From an uncultured Bacillus sp. (GTDB lineage Bacteria > Bacillota > Bacilli > Bacillales > Cytobacillaceae): a stretch of DNA of 14,939 nt. The number at the start of each line of letters is the position of its first letter. Position 1 is the first letter of the stretch. Positions 7,518 through 13,768 of this stretch are shown here, one piece after another. Below the pieces are notes generated by a model. The model was given only the letters and a program-made list of their open reading frames with translations, did no database searches and was not told the origin of the DNA. The stretch covers positions 1 to 14,939 of the forward strand of contig CALCRD010000566.1 in the NCBI GenBank assembly GCA_937894355.1, read 5' to 3'. A program made the position numbers and the translations under genes.

Positions 7518-7982
7518 CTATTCTTCTTCGCTGGAAGGTTTGTTAAGTTTATCTTTATGAGTCTCAGGGTCATAGTTTTCGATATCCTCACCTTCATATT
7601 TCGACGGACATCTTGTTTTTACAGTTTCAGCCACAAAAGTATCTTTCTTCGTTGGTGAACCTTGTAGGATTACGATAACACCTTCCGAAAAATTATCGGG
7701 TTTAATCCCATTGTGAACAACATGAAGTACATTGCCTTCATTGTCATTTACATCAAATTTTAATTCTATTTTGTCCGCATCCCATAAAATTGATTCTTCC
7801 ACAAGAAAGCCTTCAACAGTTACGAAATCATCCTGGTGTTGTTCCTGATTTTTTAGAAGTTCGTCCAGTTTTAATTCAATTCCACTAGAACCGGGTGTTG
7901 CCGCCATAAGCAGAAATACTATCGCACCCGCAATGATAAAACCGCCCAGCATAACCATCGTATTTTTTTTCAAACCGTTCAA
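7518..7982 (-). CDS. ccmE: CcmE, haem chaperone of the Cys-type (CxxxY)
   Basis: The 154-residue protein has an N-terminal membrane anchor (about 9-28) and a small OB-fold-like domain (about 35-125). Typical CcmE segments are FVTVEGFL (53-60), then HVVHNGIKPDNFSEG (87-101). The haem-attachment site reads CPSKY (125-129), so Cys replaces the covalent His of E. coli CcmE (HxxxY) while Tyr is kept. The CxxxY form is established for some archaea and Desulfovibrio, where it supports a Ccm variant lacking other components. The start is TTG, with AGGA 7 nt upstream; the next ATG (codon 9) lacks a ribosome binding site. It begins 4 nt after the preceding stop. The tail after the site is acidic and unstructured. 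Confidence 0.93.
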   Translation of the reverse strand: MNGLKKNTMVMLGGFIIAGAIVFLLMAATPGSSGIELKLDELLKNQEQHQDDFVTVEGFLVEESILWDADKIELKFDVNDNEGNVLHVVHNGIKPDNFSEGVIVILQGSPTKKDTFVAETVKTRCPSKYEGEDIENYDPETHKDKLNKPSSEEE

Positions 7983-7986
7983 CCCC

Positions 7987-9024
7987 TTATCCTAATTTTT
8001 TCATTTCCTTTTCGTACGTTTCCTCATTTATTTGACCATTCATTAACATTGTTCTTAGCTTTTTCTTATGATCTGTTGAGTCTTTTTTGCCTGTTTTTGG
8101 AGCAACGTTTTGTTTAGCTTTTTTGTTTTTAGGACTAGGCTGTTTCGAACTGCCAGCATTAGCTTTAAAACCAAGAAAAACAAATATCCCAGCAACGATG
8201 ATAGAAACACCTATTACAGAAGCCCCACCCATTCCAATAATTGGACGATCATTAGCTGCATTTTTATTATCTCCATTGGTAACTTGCTCTGTAGCTGTAA
8301 CTCCACTGTGATTTTCATCTTTTGGAGGGTTTTTCTTACTTAATAACGATAATGTAGACTCATTATCTTTTTTGTCATATGCGACAGAAATTTTTACGTT
8401 ATTTCCCTTTTTCACATCTGAATATTGATATACATGAACCTTTTCTCCAAACTCACTATCCTCAGTAACAGTAGGTTTTGGATCTATTTTGAAGTTTTTG
8501 GCATTCAGAGGTACATACATGATAATGTCCAACTTTTTAATATCCGAAGGGTTTGTATAATCAAAGGCAAACTCTTTGGAGCCAGATTTATAGGGGTTTG
8601 TATAGTATTCAACAACAAAACTATACTTTTCACCTTTTTTAATCGATTTTGTAGGCTTCCAAGTTAGAACATTTTTTTCTTTATCAATTTCAAAAGGACG
8701 CTGAACTTCTGGTTCGTCTTCTGCAGGAAATTCAGCCACTAAATATACTTCAAAATTCTTATCCTTTAAAGGAACAGGGAACTCAATGTCTCCGCTGTAA
8801 TCACTACCTGTTTTATTTTCGAACGTGCCATAATACCCTACTAGCAATGACGGTTGGTCCTTTGGCCAATTTTCCGGATAGTCAAATTCCGGCATTACTT
8901 GAACCTGCATTTCTGTGTATGGAAACTGATCTACAGGAAAGGTTCCAGCTGCTTTAGCAACTGGGACTGCTAAATTCGCAAAAAACAACGATATGATGGC
9001 TACTGTCATTAATCTTTTAAGCAT
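7987..9024 (-). CDS. Secreted/anchored protein of unknown function, first gene of the ccm operon
   Basis: I do not recognise a named family. The 345-residue product has a signal peptide (cut near AKA-A, about 25) and a beta-rich extracytoplasmic region of perhaps two domains (about 30-220). A polar linker leads to one membrane helix (about 262-286). The cytoplasmic tail is Lys-rich and ends LMNGQINEETYEKEMKKLG, resembling a SHOCT-like or CcmI-like helical hairpin. The layout matches the sixth gene of the operon (3612-4616), suggesting distant paralogy or a shared role. I chose ATG 9024 because AGGAGG lies 6 nt upstream; an ATG seven codons earlier would swallow that box. Being first, it may set the operon's expression. 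A function in delivering apocytochromes or haem is inference from position. Confidence 0.86.
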   Translation of the reverse strand: MLKRLMTVAIISLFFANLAVPVAKAAGTFPVDQFPYTEMQVQVMPEFDYPENWPKDQPSLLVGYYGTFENKTGSDYSGDIEFPVPLKDKNFEVYLVAEFPAEDEPEVQRPFEIDKEKNVLTWKPTKSIKKGEKYSFVVEYYTNPYKSGSKEFAFDYTNPSDIKKLDIIMYVPLNAKNFKIDPKPTVTEDSEFGEKVHVYQYSDVKKGNNVKISVAYDKKDNESTLSLLSKKNPPKDENHSGVTATEQVTNGDNKNAANDRPIIGMGGASVIGVSIIVAGIFVFLGFKANAGSSKQPSPKNKKAKQNVAPKTGKKDSTDHKKKLRTMLMNGQINEETYEKEMKKLG

Positions 9025-9365
9025 TTTCTTCCTCCTCGTTCGCATAAAAAATGTTTTTACTATAAGCCTCTTAGAAACATAATAATCCCTATGAACAACT
9101 TATTATCATGTCACTCGTGAACATTTTGTTAAAAGGTTCAATCGTTTTGGTTTCGTCAAAAAAAAAACTATAAATCTTCACATTTACTATATTGATAAAT
9201 TAAATTCTTTGTAAATCGTAGTTTTTTCAAGAAATTCAAAACGGTATCACAAAGGAATATTAATATAACTAATAGCCGTTATGACGAATGATTTTCGAAC
9301 ATTTTATTACAATTAATATCAAAATAGTATAATAATTTATAGTGATACTGATGATTTTTAGGCAT
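9025..9365 (-). other. AT-rich upstream region of the ccm operon
   Basis: No gene is supported here on either strand. It contains a candidate promoter (9186-9215), a run of ten T on the minus strand (9158-9167), and a loose inverted repeat ATAATAA/TTATTAT near 9080-9105. After the promoter there is a leader of about 160 nt. I could not identify a riboswitch or a convincing regulator site. Confidence 0.5.
9186..9215 (-). promoter_or_regulatory. Candidate sigma-A-type promoter for the ccm operon
   Basis: On the minus strand TTTACA (plus positions 9210-9215) is followed after 18 nt by TATAGT (9186-9191). Each box matches the vegetative consensus at five of six positions. In DNA this AT-rich, chance matches are common, so support is moderate. 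Confidence 0.4.
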
Positions 9366-9399
9366 AAAAATACCCTGCATCTAAAATGAACACAGGGTA
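9366..9399 (-). terminator. Terminator after the dihaem cytochrome gene
   Basis: On the minus strand TACCCTG (plus 9393-9399) and CAGGGTA (9371-9377) form a 7-bp stem around a 15-nt loop, followed by TTTTT (9366-9370). It begins 12 bases after the cytochrome stop codon, separating this unit from the ccm operon. Confidence 0.82.
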
Positions 9400-9410
9400 A
9401 AATACTATTC

Positions 9411-10064
9411 TTATTTACTTTGAAGCGATCGGATATATGCAACGATATCGTTTAATTCAGCCTTACTAAATTGCCGCACACCATCTAAGCCTTTTAGTGA
9501 GGGAGCCATTCTAGTATCTTCACGACCATAGGCAGTTCCAATCCAAATTTGTTGATCACTGGTGTATTGTAAATACTGCGGACTAGCTAACGCGGTTCCC
9601 ATCTTTTTCTTGCCGGCTCCCTCTATCCCGTGACAACTGGCACAAAATAGTCGAAACTGTTTTTCCCCGTTTTCTGGATTCCCAGTAATTTTTTCTGGAG
9701 CCTCAAGATCAAGTTGTTTCTTTTGCCAATTTCGCATAAAAGCGACTAGGTGATTTAAATCACTTTCGGTTAAATTTGCCGCATAGGCAGGCATTACCGT
9801 ACCTTCTCGACCATATTTTACATAATTGAAAAGGTTCTTATCGGAAACAGAGCTTAGGAACTTTTGATTATTGAGGGCAGTTCCTTCTTTAGCCCCTTCA
9901 CCTTTTCCGGTTATCCCGTGACAGGCTGTACATTGTTTCTGATATAATTTTTCTCCAGCATCAATTGCTTCATTGTCTTTCACACTCATCAAACCACTGT
10001 TTCCGATTATCAATACAATGGCAATAGTTATTAAAATGTAAAGACCAATTAAGAGTTTTTTCAT
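9411..10064 (-). CDS. Membrane-anchored dihaem cytochrome c (two class I domains)
   Basis: The 217-residue protein has an uncleaved-looking N-terminal membrane anchor (about 4-24) and two tandem cytochrome c domains. Haem-binding motifs are CTACH (45-49) and CASCH (141-145). Likely distal methionine ligands are Met91 (TVMPAY) and Met186 (RMAPSL). Both domains end with the usual C-terminal helix (LNHLVAFMRNW and LNDIVAYIRSL). Such proteins carry electrons at the outer face of the membrane, for example to an oxidase or reductase. No partner complex is in this window, so the partner is unknown. It starts 10 nt after the TAA that ends the extended lipoprotein frame, behind AAGGGAT, and is likely co-transcribed with it. 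It is a plausible client of the adjacent Ccm system. Confidence 0.92.
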   Translation of the reverse strand: MKKLLIGLYILITIAIVLIIGNSGLMSVKDNEAIDAGEKLYQKQCTACHGITGKGEGAKEGTALNNQKFLSSVSDKNLFNYVKYGREGTVMPAYAANLTESDLNHLVAFMRNWQKKQLDLEAPEKITGNPENGEKQFRLFCASCHGIEGAGKKKMGTALASPQYLQYTSDQQIWIGTAYGREDTRMAPSLKGLDGVRQFSKAELNDIVAYIRSLQSK

Positions 10065-10074
10065 CTTTTATCCC

Positions 10075-10521
10075 TTACTTTGGTGTTGGTGTAGGAGTAG
10101 GCTCCCCAAAATCTTTATACTTATCAAGAATGTACCCGTTTATTTCCTTTAGGCTTTGGCCACCATTATACAAATCTACCGCCTCCCGGGCGATATCTAT
10201 GCAAATGTCTCAAGATATACTCATTGGATCCCATCCAGTTACCGCATTATCTTTGCCTAAAGAATCAACATAACAATCAAGATTACTTATATGACCATCC
10301 TGACCGTAGCATCCGCAGAAACAAGGTACTGACGCTAACACTTGGGGATACTGCGAAGCCATAATATAGGTTTCTTGTATCATTTCTGAAGCATTCATTA
10401 CATAATCTGGTAGTTCTTTATGTTTGGAATCTAAAACTAGTTCTTTATTATCCTTACCACAAGCTGCTAATAAAAGAACTAAAGCAATTCCTAATATGAT
10501 TAGAGCATTTAGTCGTCTCAA
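10075..10521 (-). CDS. PCYCGC-type lipoprotein, candidate selenoprotein with in-frame TGA (Sec104)
   Basis: The protein starts with a TTG behind AAAGGAG, has a lipoprotein signal (LLLAAC, lipid Cys21) and carries PCFCGCYGQDGH (67-78) followed by a DCYVD stretch. This matches the PCYCGC-motif lipoprotein family of unknown function. Codon 104 is TGA (10210-10212), preceded by WDPMSIS and followed by DICIDIAREAVDLY. The frame then stays open for 44 codons to TAA at 10075. It ends in PTPTPTPK, 10 nt before the cytochrome start. From memory, relatives have a CxxC at this place, so TGA replaces the first Cys, giving UxxC. With the hairpin just after it, Sec insertion is the best reading, giving 148 residues. 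A nonsense mutation truncating it to 103 residues (10210-10521) is the alternative. Function is probably extracytoplasmic thiol/metal redox chemistry (inference). Confidence 0.75.
10167..10205 (-). promoter_or_regulatory. Bacterial SECIS-like hairpin downstream of the in-frame TGA
   Basis: On the minus strand the upper stem TATCGCC/GGCGGTA (7 bp, one T-G pair; plus 10189-10195 and 10177-10183) closes a 5-nt loop CGGGA (10184-10188). Below it lie tandem G-A mismatches, then a weak lower stem around TGCA/TGTA. The loop begins 21 nt after the TGA and has G at its second position. Both features fit my recollection of the general bacterial SECIS rules (loop 16-37 nt from the UGA, G among the first two loop bases). 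No folding energy was computed. Confidence 0.6.
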
Positions 10522-10631
10522 GCTGTTGCTCCTTTCTTAAATGATGTTGATTCATACGCTTAATTTTAACAACATAATCCTTACTATTATCATTGTAATT
10601 ATTACTATTTAGTGAAAAAAATTATCTCGTT

Positions 10632-10659
10632 ATAATATTATCTTACCCATTATTTTCAA
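10632..10659 (-). promoter_or_regulatory. Candidate sigma-A promoter for the lipoprotein-cytochrome unit
   Basis: On the minus strand TTGAAA (plus 10654-10659) is followed after 16 nt by TATTAT (10632-10637). This gives a leader of about 110 nt before the TTG start of the lipoprotein. The leader carries a half-site resembling a Fur box (TGATAAT), but the second half does not match. Confidence 0.5.
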
Positions 10660-10748
10660 GAAAACTCACTATTTGCCCTGTATTGCTCATAAAAGAAGCA
10701 AAAGAGTGTGTACAAAATTCATCTTTATATTTTTTATCAGCTATCAGT

Positions 10749-10790
10749 AAAAAAAAGCCTCCATCAGTCGAAACTGATGAAGACTTTTTT
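10749..10790 (-). terminator. Strong terminator after efp, possibly bidirectional
   Basis: A 14-bp stem (plus arms 10755-10768 and 10773-10786, two G-T pairs) closes a four-base TTCG loop as read on the minus strand. A T-run follows it. The plus strand also has TTTTTT after the stem, so it may stop transcripts from either side. It lies 16 nt after the efp stop. Confidence 0.93.
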
Positions 10791-10801
10791 AACAAATAGA
10801 A

Positions 10802-11359
10802 CTAGCCACGTGAAACATAGCTACTATCTGTAGTATTGATAATTAATTTGTCACCTTGGTTAATAAAGAATGGAACTTGTACTGTTAATCCAGTTTCAAG
10901 TGTTGCAGGCTTTGTACCACCTGAAGCTGTATCCCCTTTAATACCTGGTTCTGTTTCTGTTACTTCAAGCAAAACTGTGTTTGGTAACTCAACACCAAGG
11001 GTTTCACCATGATACATCATGATGGATACTTCCATATTTTCTTGTAAAAACTTTAATTCATATTCAATTGCAGTTGATGGTATTTCAATTTGTTCATATG
11101 ATTCATTATCCATAAAAACATGTTGATCGCCACTTGCATATAAATATTGCATTCTGCGGTTGTCAATTTGAGCTTTTGCTACTTTTTCACCTGCACGGAA
11201 AGTTTTTTCTTGGATTGCTCCAGTTCGTAAATTGCGAAGTTTTGAACGAACAAACGCCGCTCCTTTACCTGGTTTAACGTGTTGAAAATCTATTACGCGC
11301 CAAATACCACCGTCAACCTCAATTGTTAATCCAGTTTTAAAATCGTTAACAGAAACCAT
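10802..11359 (-). CDS. efp: Elongation factor P
   Basis: The 185-residue protein is standard EF-P: KOW-like N-terminal domain, then two OB domains, ending GDKLIINTTDSSYVSRG. EF-P enters stalled ribosomes and promotes peptide-bond formation at polyproline stretches. The modifiable residue is Lys32 in the loop VKPGKGAAF (28-36); in B. subtilis this lysine carries a 5-aminopentanol group. The ATG is preceded by AGGAGG, and papA ends 22 nt upstream, so the two are probably co-transcribed as in other Bacillus. The gene is followed by a strong terminator. In B. subtilis the next genes downstream are yqhV and the spoIIIA operon; here they are replaced by the lipoprotein-cytochrome-ccm segment. Confidence 0.98.
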   Translation of the reverse strand: MVSVNDFKTGLTIEVDGGIWRVIDFQHVKPGKGAAFVRSKLRNLRTGAIQEKTFRAGEKVAKAQIDNRRMQYLYASGDQHVFMDNESYEQIEIPSTAIEYELKFLQENMEVSIMMYHGETLGVELPNTVLLEVTETEPGIKGDTASGGTKPATLETGLTVQVPFFINQGDKLIINTTDSSYVSRG

Positions 11360-11381
11360 AAAAATATCCTCCTAAATTTGG

Positions 11382-12443
11382 TTAAAGAATCATTAGTTCT
11401 TTTGTTGAATGAGTAAGCAGTTCGTTATGATTTGTTGTAATCATTGTATCATCTTCAATTCTAACGCCGCCGAGTCCTGGTATATAAATACCTGGCTCTA
11501 TTGTAACGATCATACCCGGCTCTAAAATAATATCAGATCTATACGAAAGGGCTGGACCTTCGTGAACTTCAAGGCCAATCCCATGGCCAGTTGAGTGTCC
11601 AAAAAATTCACCATAGCCTTTTTCTGTGATGTAATCACGTGTAAGGGCATCTGCTTCTTTACCGCTCATTCCGGGTTTTATCCCCTCAACACCACGCAAT
11701 TGTGCCTCATATACAATCTCATATATATCTTTTAGCTTAGGATTTGGCTCGCCGACAGAAATTGTCCGAGTAATATCAGATACATACCCTTTGTAATACG
11801 CACCATAATCAAGCGTGACAAAATCACCTTTTTCAATCACTTTATCGGTTGCCACCCCATGTGGGAGGGCCGAACGAAGTCCAGATGCGACAATCGTGTC
11901 AAAAGAAGAAGATGTTGCACCAGCTTTTCTCATAAAGAACTCTAATTCATTTGACACCTCAAGCTCAGTTAAGCCTGGGCGAACAAAATCTAATATATGC
12001 TTAAATGCAGCATCTGCTATGTCGGCAGCTTCCTTTAATATCTTAATCTCTGAATCCGTCTTAATCAAGCGCAATTTTTCGATAATACCAGAAACAGGTA
12101 CTAACTCTGCCTTTAAAGTAGTTTTATAAGAGCTATAAGTTGAAAACGAAACATAATCCTGTTCAAAGCCGAGCTTTTTCACACCTAATTTTTCTGATTG
12201 CAGCGCAATTTCCTCTTGGATGGAAGGTCCATGCTGAACAATCGTAAAACCCTCACATTGCTTTGACGCTTGTTCCACATAGCGAAAATCTGTAATAAAC
12301 AACGCTTCTTCTTCTGTTATTAAGACAACGCCTGCAGATCCTGTGAAATTGGTCATGTACCGTCGATTAAAGGAGCTTGTAATAAGAAGAGCATCAATTC
12401 CCAAATTGTTAAAATTAGAACGCAATTTCTGAAGTTTTTCCAT
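11382..12443 (-). CDS. papA: Xaa-Pro aminopeptidase, M24B family (PapA/YqhT)
   Basis: The 353-residue protein has the creatinase-like N-terminal domain (about 1-125) and the pita-bread catalytic domain (about 130-353). All five dinuclear metal ligands are visible: Asp212 (LDYGAY), Asp223 (SDITRT), His287 (HSTGHGIG), Glu316 (TIEPGIY) and Glu330 (RIEDD). It removes N-terminal residues preceding proline from peptides in the cytoplasm. It sits directly before efp as in B. subtilis. AGGAGAGG precedes the ATG. A weak promoter-like pair, TTTACA (12491-12496) and TTTAAT (12467-12472) with 18-nt spacing on the minus strand, lies just upstream and could give papA-efp its own start. Confidence 0.96.
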   Translation of the reverse strand: MEKLQKLRSNFNNLGIDALLITSSFNRRYMTNFTGSAGVVLITEEEALFITDFRYVEQASKQCEGFTIVQHGPSIQEEIALQSEKLGVKKLGFEQDYVSFSTYSSYKTTLKAELVPVSGIIEKLRLIKTDSEIKILKEAADIADAAFKHILDFVRPGLTELEVSNELEFFMRKAGATSSSFDTIVASGLRSALPHGVATDKVIEKGDFVTLDYGAYYKGYVSDITRTISVGEPNPKLKDIYEIVYEAQLRGVEGIKPGMSGKEADALTRDYITEKGYGEFFGHSTGHGIGLEVHEGPALSYRSDIILEPGMIVTIEPGIYIPGLGGVRIEDDTMITTNHNELLTHSTKELMIL

Positions 12444-12456
12444 TATTTCCTCTCCT

Positions 12457-12618
12457 TCACCAAATCATTAAAGTAATAGCATTAAAAATATGTAAAAATA
12501 AACTAATCGTTACATTCTTCTCCGATTTGGCGTGGTAAATTAAACGCACCGATTCCGCCCCATTAGCAAAGAAAAGAATGATCAATATGATCATTCTATC
12601 ATAAACAAATTTGTTCAT
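12457..12618 (-). CDS. Doubtful small membrane ORF (53 aa) between yqhR and papA
   Basis: An ATG-started frame (MNKFVYDRM) gives 53 residues with a hydrophobic stretch (about 9-18), a polar middle (AESVRLIYHAKSEKN) and a second hydrophobic end (FLHIFNAITLMIW). Its TGA lies beside the papA ribosome binding site. No good ribosome binding site precedes the ATG, and a terminator-like palindrome falls inside codons 8-16, which weakens the case. I recognise no family. B. subtilis has aroQ (yqhS) at this position; I see no trace of aroQ sequence here. Confidence 0.3.
   Translation of the reverse strand: MNKFVYDRMIILIILFFANGAESVRLIYHAKSEKNVTISLFLHIFNAITLMIW
12568..12597 (-). terminator. Candidate AT-rich terminator after yqhR
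   Basis: A perfect 10-bp inverted repeat AGAATGATCA/TGATCATTCT with a 3-nt spacer spans 12575-12597. On the minus strand it is followed by TTTTCTTT, 39 bases beyond the yqhR stop. The low-GC stem makes it a moderate terminator at best; it overlaps the doubtful 53-residue frame. Confidence 0.45.
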
Positions 12619-12635
12619 ACTATAAAAAGAACCAC

Positions 12636-13151
12636 TTAGGAAGCTGGATTATCACTACTTTTCTTTCGTTCACGAACTTCATTTTCCTCAAAAGAAATGG
12701 AGAAGCCTACAAATACTCCGTATAATATATAAAAGCAAAGAGTTGTAATTAGTGTAACTTTGGTCAATTCAGTGAATGGTTTAATTCCCGGGAACATAGG
12801 ATTAAGTACGAAAAACACCAGTAAAAACAAAACGATTCCGAACCCAATCCCAACCCACATACTGCCAAATTTTCTAAGTGTAGCATAATATAACAATGCA
12901 ACACCGATTGAAATTACTCCAATCAAAATAATAGAAAAAACTGTTCCTAACCACTCTTTTTTCCAATCTCCAAGGGTCCATGGTTCAATAATGACATTAG
13001 GACTAATATCGGTAAAATTAAATACAAAGGCAAAATAGGCTAAAGAACTCCATAAAATGCCACCAACAAATCCAATTGTCACGACCATTGCAATAAAGGA
13101 CACCGGTTTTTCCTGTTTATTTTGTTCCAATTCTTGTTCTTTGTCTGCCAT
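12636..13151 (-). CDS. yqhR: YqhR-family conserved membrane protein
   Basis: The 171-residue protein has a charged N-terminus (1-15) and four membrane helices (about 17-45, 68-90, 97-116 and 130-153). It ends in a charged tail (EENEVRERKKSSDNPAS). Length, topology and position near papA-efp and next to the yqhQ-yqhP place match YqhR of Bacillus, whose function is unknown. The ATG has a near-perfect ribosome binding site (GGAGGTGAT) 5 nt upstream. No clear promoter was found in the 270 bases upstream. Confidence 0.85.
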   Translation of the reverse strand: MADKEQELEQNKQEKPVSFIAMVVTIGFVGGILWSSLAYFAFVFNFTDISPNVIIEPWTLGDWKKEWLGTVFSIILIGVISIGVALLYYATLRKFGSMWVGIGFGIVLFLLVFFVLNPMFPGIKPFTELTKVTLITTLCFYILYGVFVGFSISFEENEVRERKKSSDNPAS

Positions 13152-13422
13152 TTTTAATCACCTCCATTTTCTATTATGTCCACATGCATTTATTCCATTG
13201 CAAAACCATAAAATTTAATATGTGAATGTTTTTTGAATTTTAAATATATTTTATTTCATCGTAGAGGTTTTAACAGTTTTTTAGTAGAATAAATATAGAT
13301 GATATAGATTGTCTTGAAACTGCTATGTTTGCTATGTAATTTTACTTATGTAAGCTGAACTTCACACCAGTTGATGGAAGATCACCGAAAAAAATCTGTA
13401 TCTAAAGTAGAAGAAGCTGTAA

Positions 13423-13620
13423 ATGTGTCCAAATATTCATATTTATCTTTATATTTTTGCTATTTTGATTAAACCCGTTTCCCCAGGGTCCCTTGCAAGA
13501 ATTATCTTTAATAGCTTTATTAACACATTTTATTGTGGTTATGTTATCTATTCCCTATACCCCACTCATAAAAAGCTGTTTCAATACCAGGTTGCTGAGC
13601 ATAAATTATTTAATACCTAG
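13423..13620 (+). pseudogene. yqhQ: Remnant of yqhQ (DUF1385 family)
   Basis: The plus-strand frame ends KKLFQYQVAEHKLFNT and then stops. This strongly resembles the DUF1385/YqhQ signature, typically with FQYHGAEHK; here His-Gly has become Gln-Val. The preceding part (FNSFINTFYCGYVIYSLYP, 13510-13566) fits the membrane helix that normally leads into the motif. YqhQ is about 300 residues. The N-terminal GGQA-x-EGVM-type region and everything after the motif are missing, and no ribosome binding site is seen. The place between yqhR and yqhP is where yqhQ lies in B. subtilis. I read this as a decayed internal fragment; family recognition is from memory of the motif. Confidence 0.7.
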
Positions 13621-13736
13621 AAAATGGATTGAATTTTAATCGATGGAAAATGTTCAATTCGTTTCTCTAGTTTTATTAAATTTTAGGAAGTAACAGAAAG
13701 AGAAAATGCCTTAAAAACCGCAAAAATCGTATAAAG

Positions 13737-13768
13737 TATTTGCAAATTTGTTTAAAACTTTGCAAATA
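13737..13768 (+). other. Inverted repeat upstream of yqhP
   Basis: Perfect 10-bp arms TATTTGCAAA (13737-13746) and TTTGCAAATA (13759-13768) are separated by 12 bases and end 31 bases before the yqhP start codon. No T-run follows, so it is not an obvious terminator. It could be an operator or a 5' leader hairpin. An ATG-less longer frame runs through it but lacks support. Confidence 0.4.

Noticed and set aside
10075..10212. Reading the stretch after the TGA as dead 3' remains of a pseudogene.
   Set aside because: The frame after the TGA is intact to a well-placed stop, keeps the second Cys of the motif, and holds a SECIS-like hairpin. It remains the main alternative but is the less likely reading.
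10561..10620. Possible Fur box in the leader of the lipoprotein gene.
   Set aside because: Only one half-site (TGATAAT) matches; the second half of the 7-1-7 pattern does not, and TA-rich DNA gives such halves by chance.
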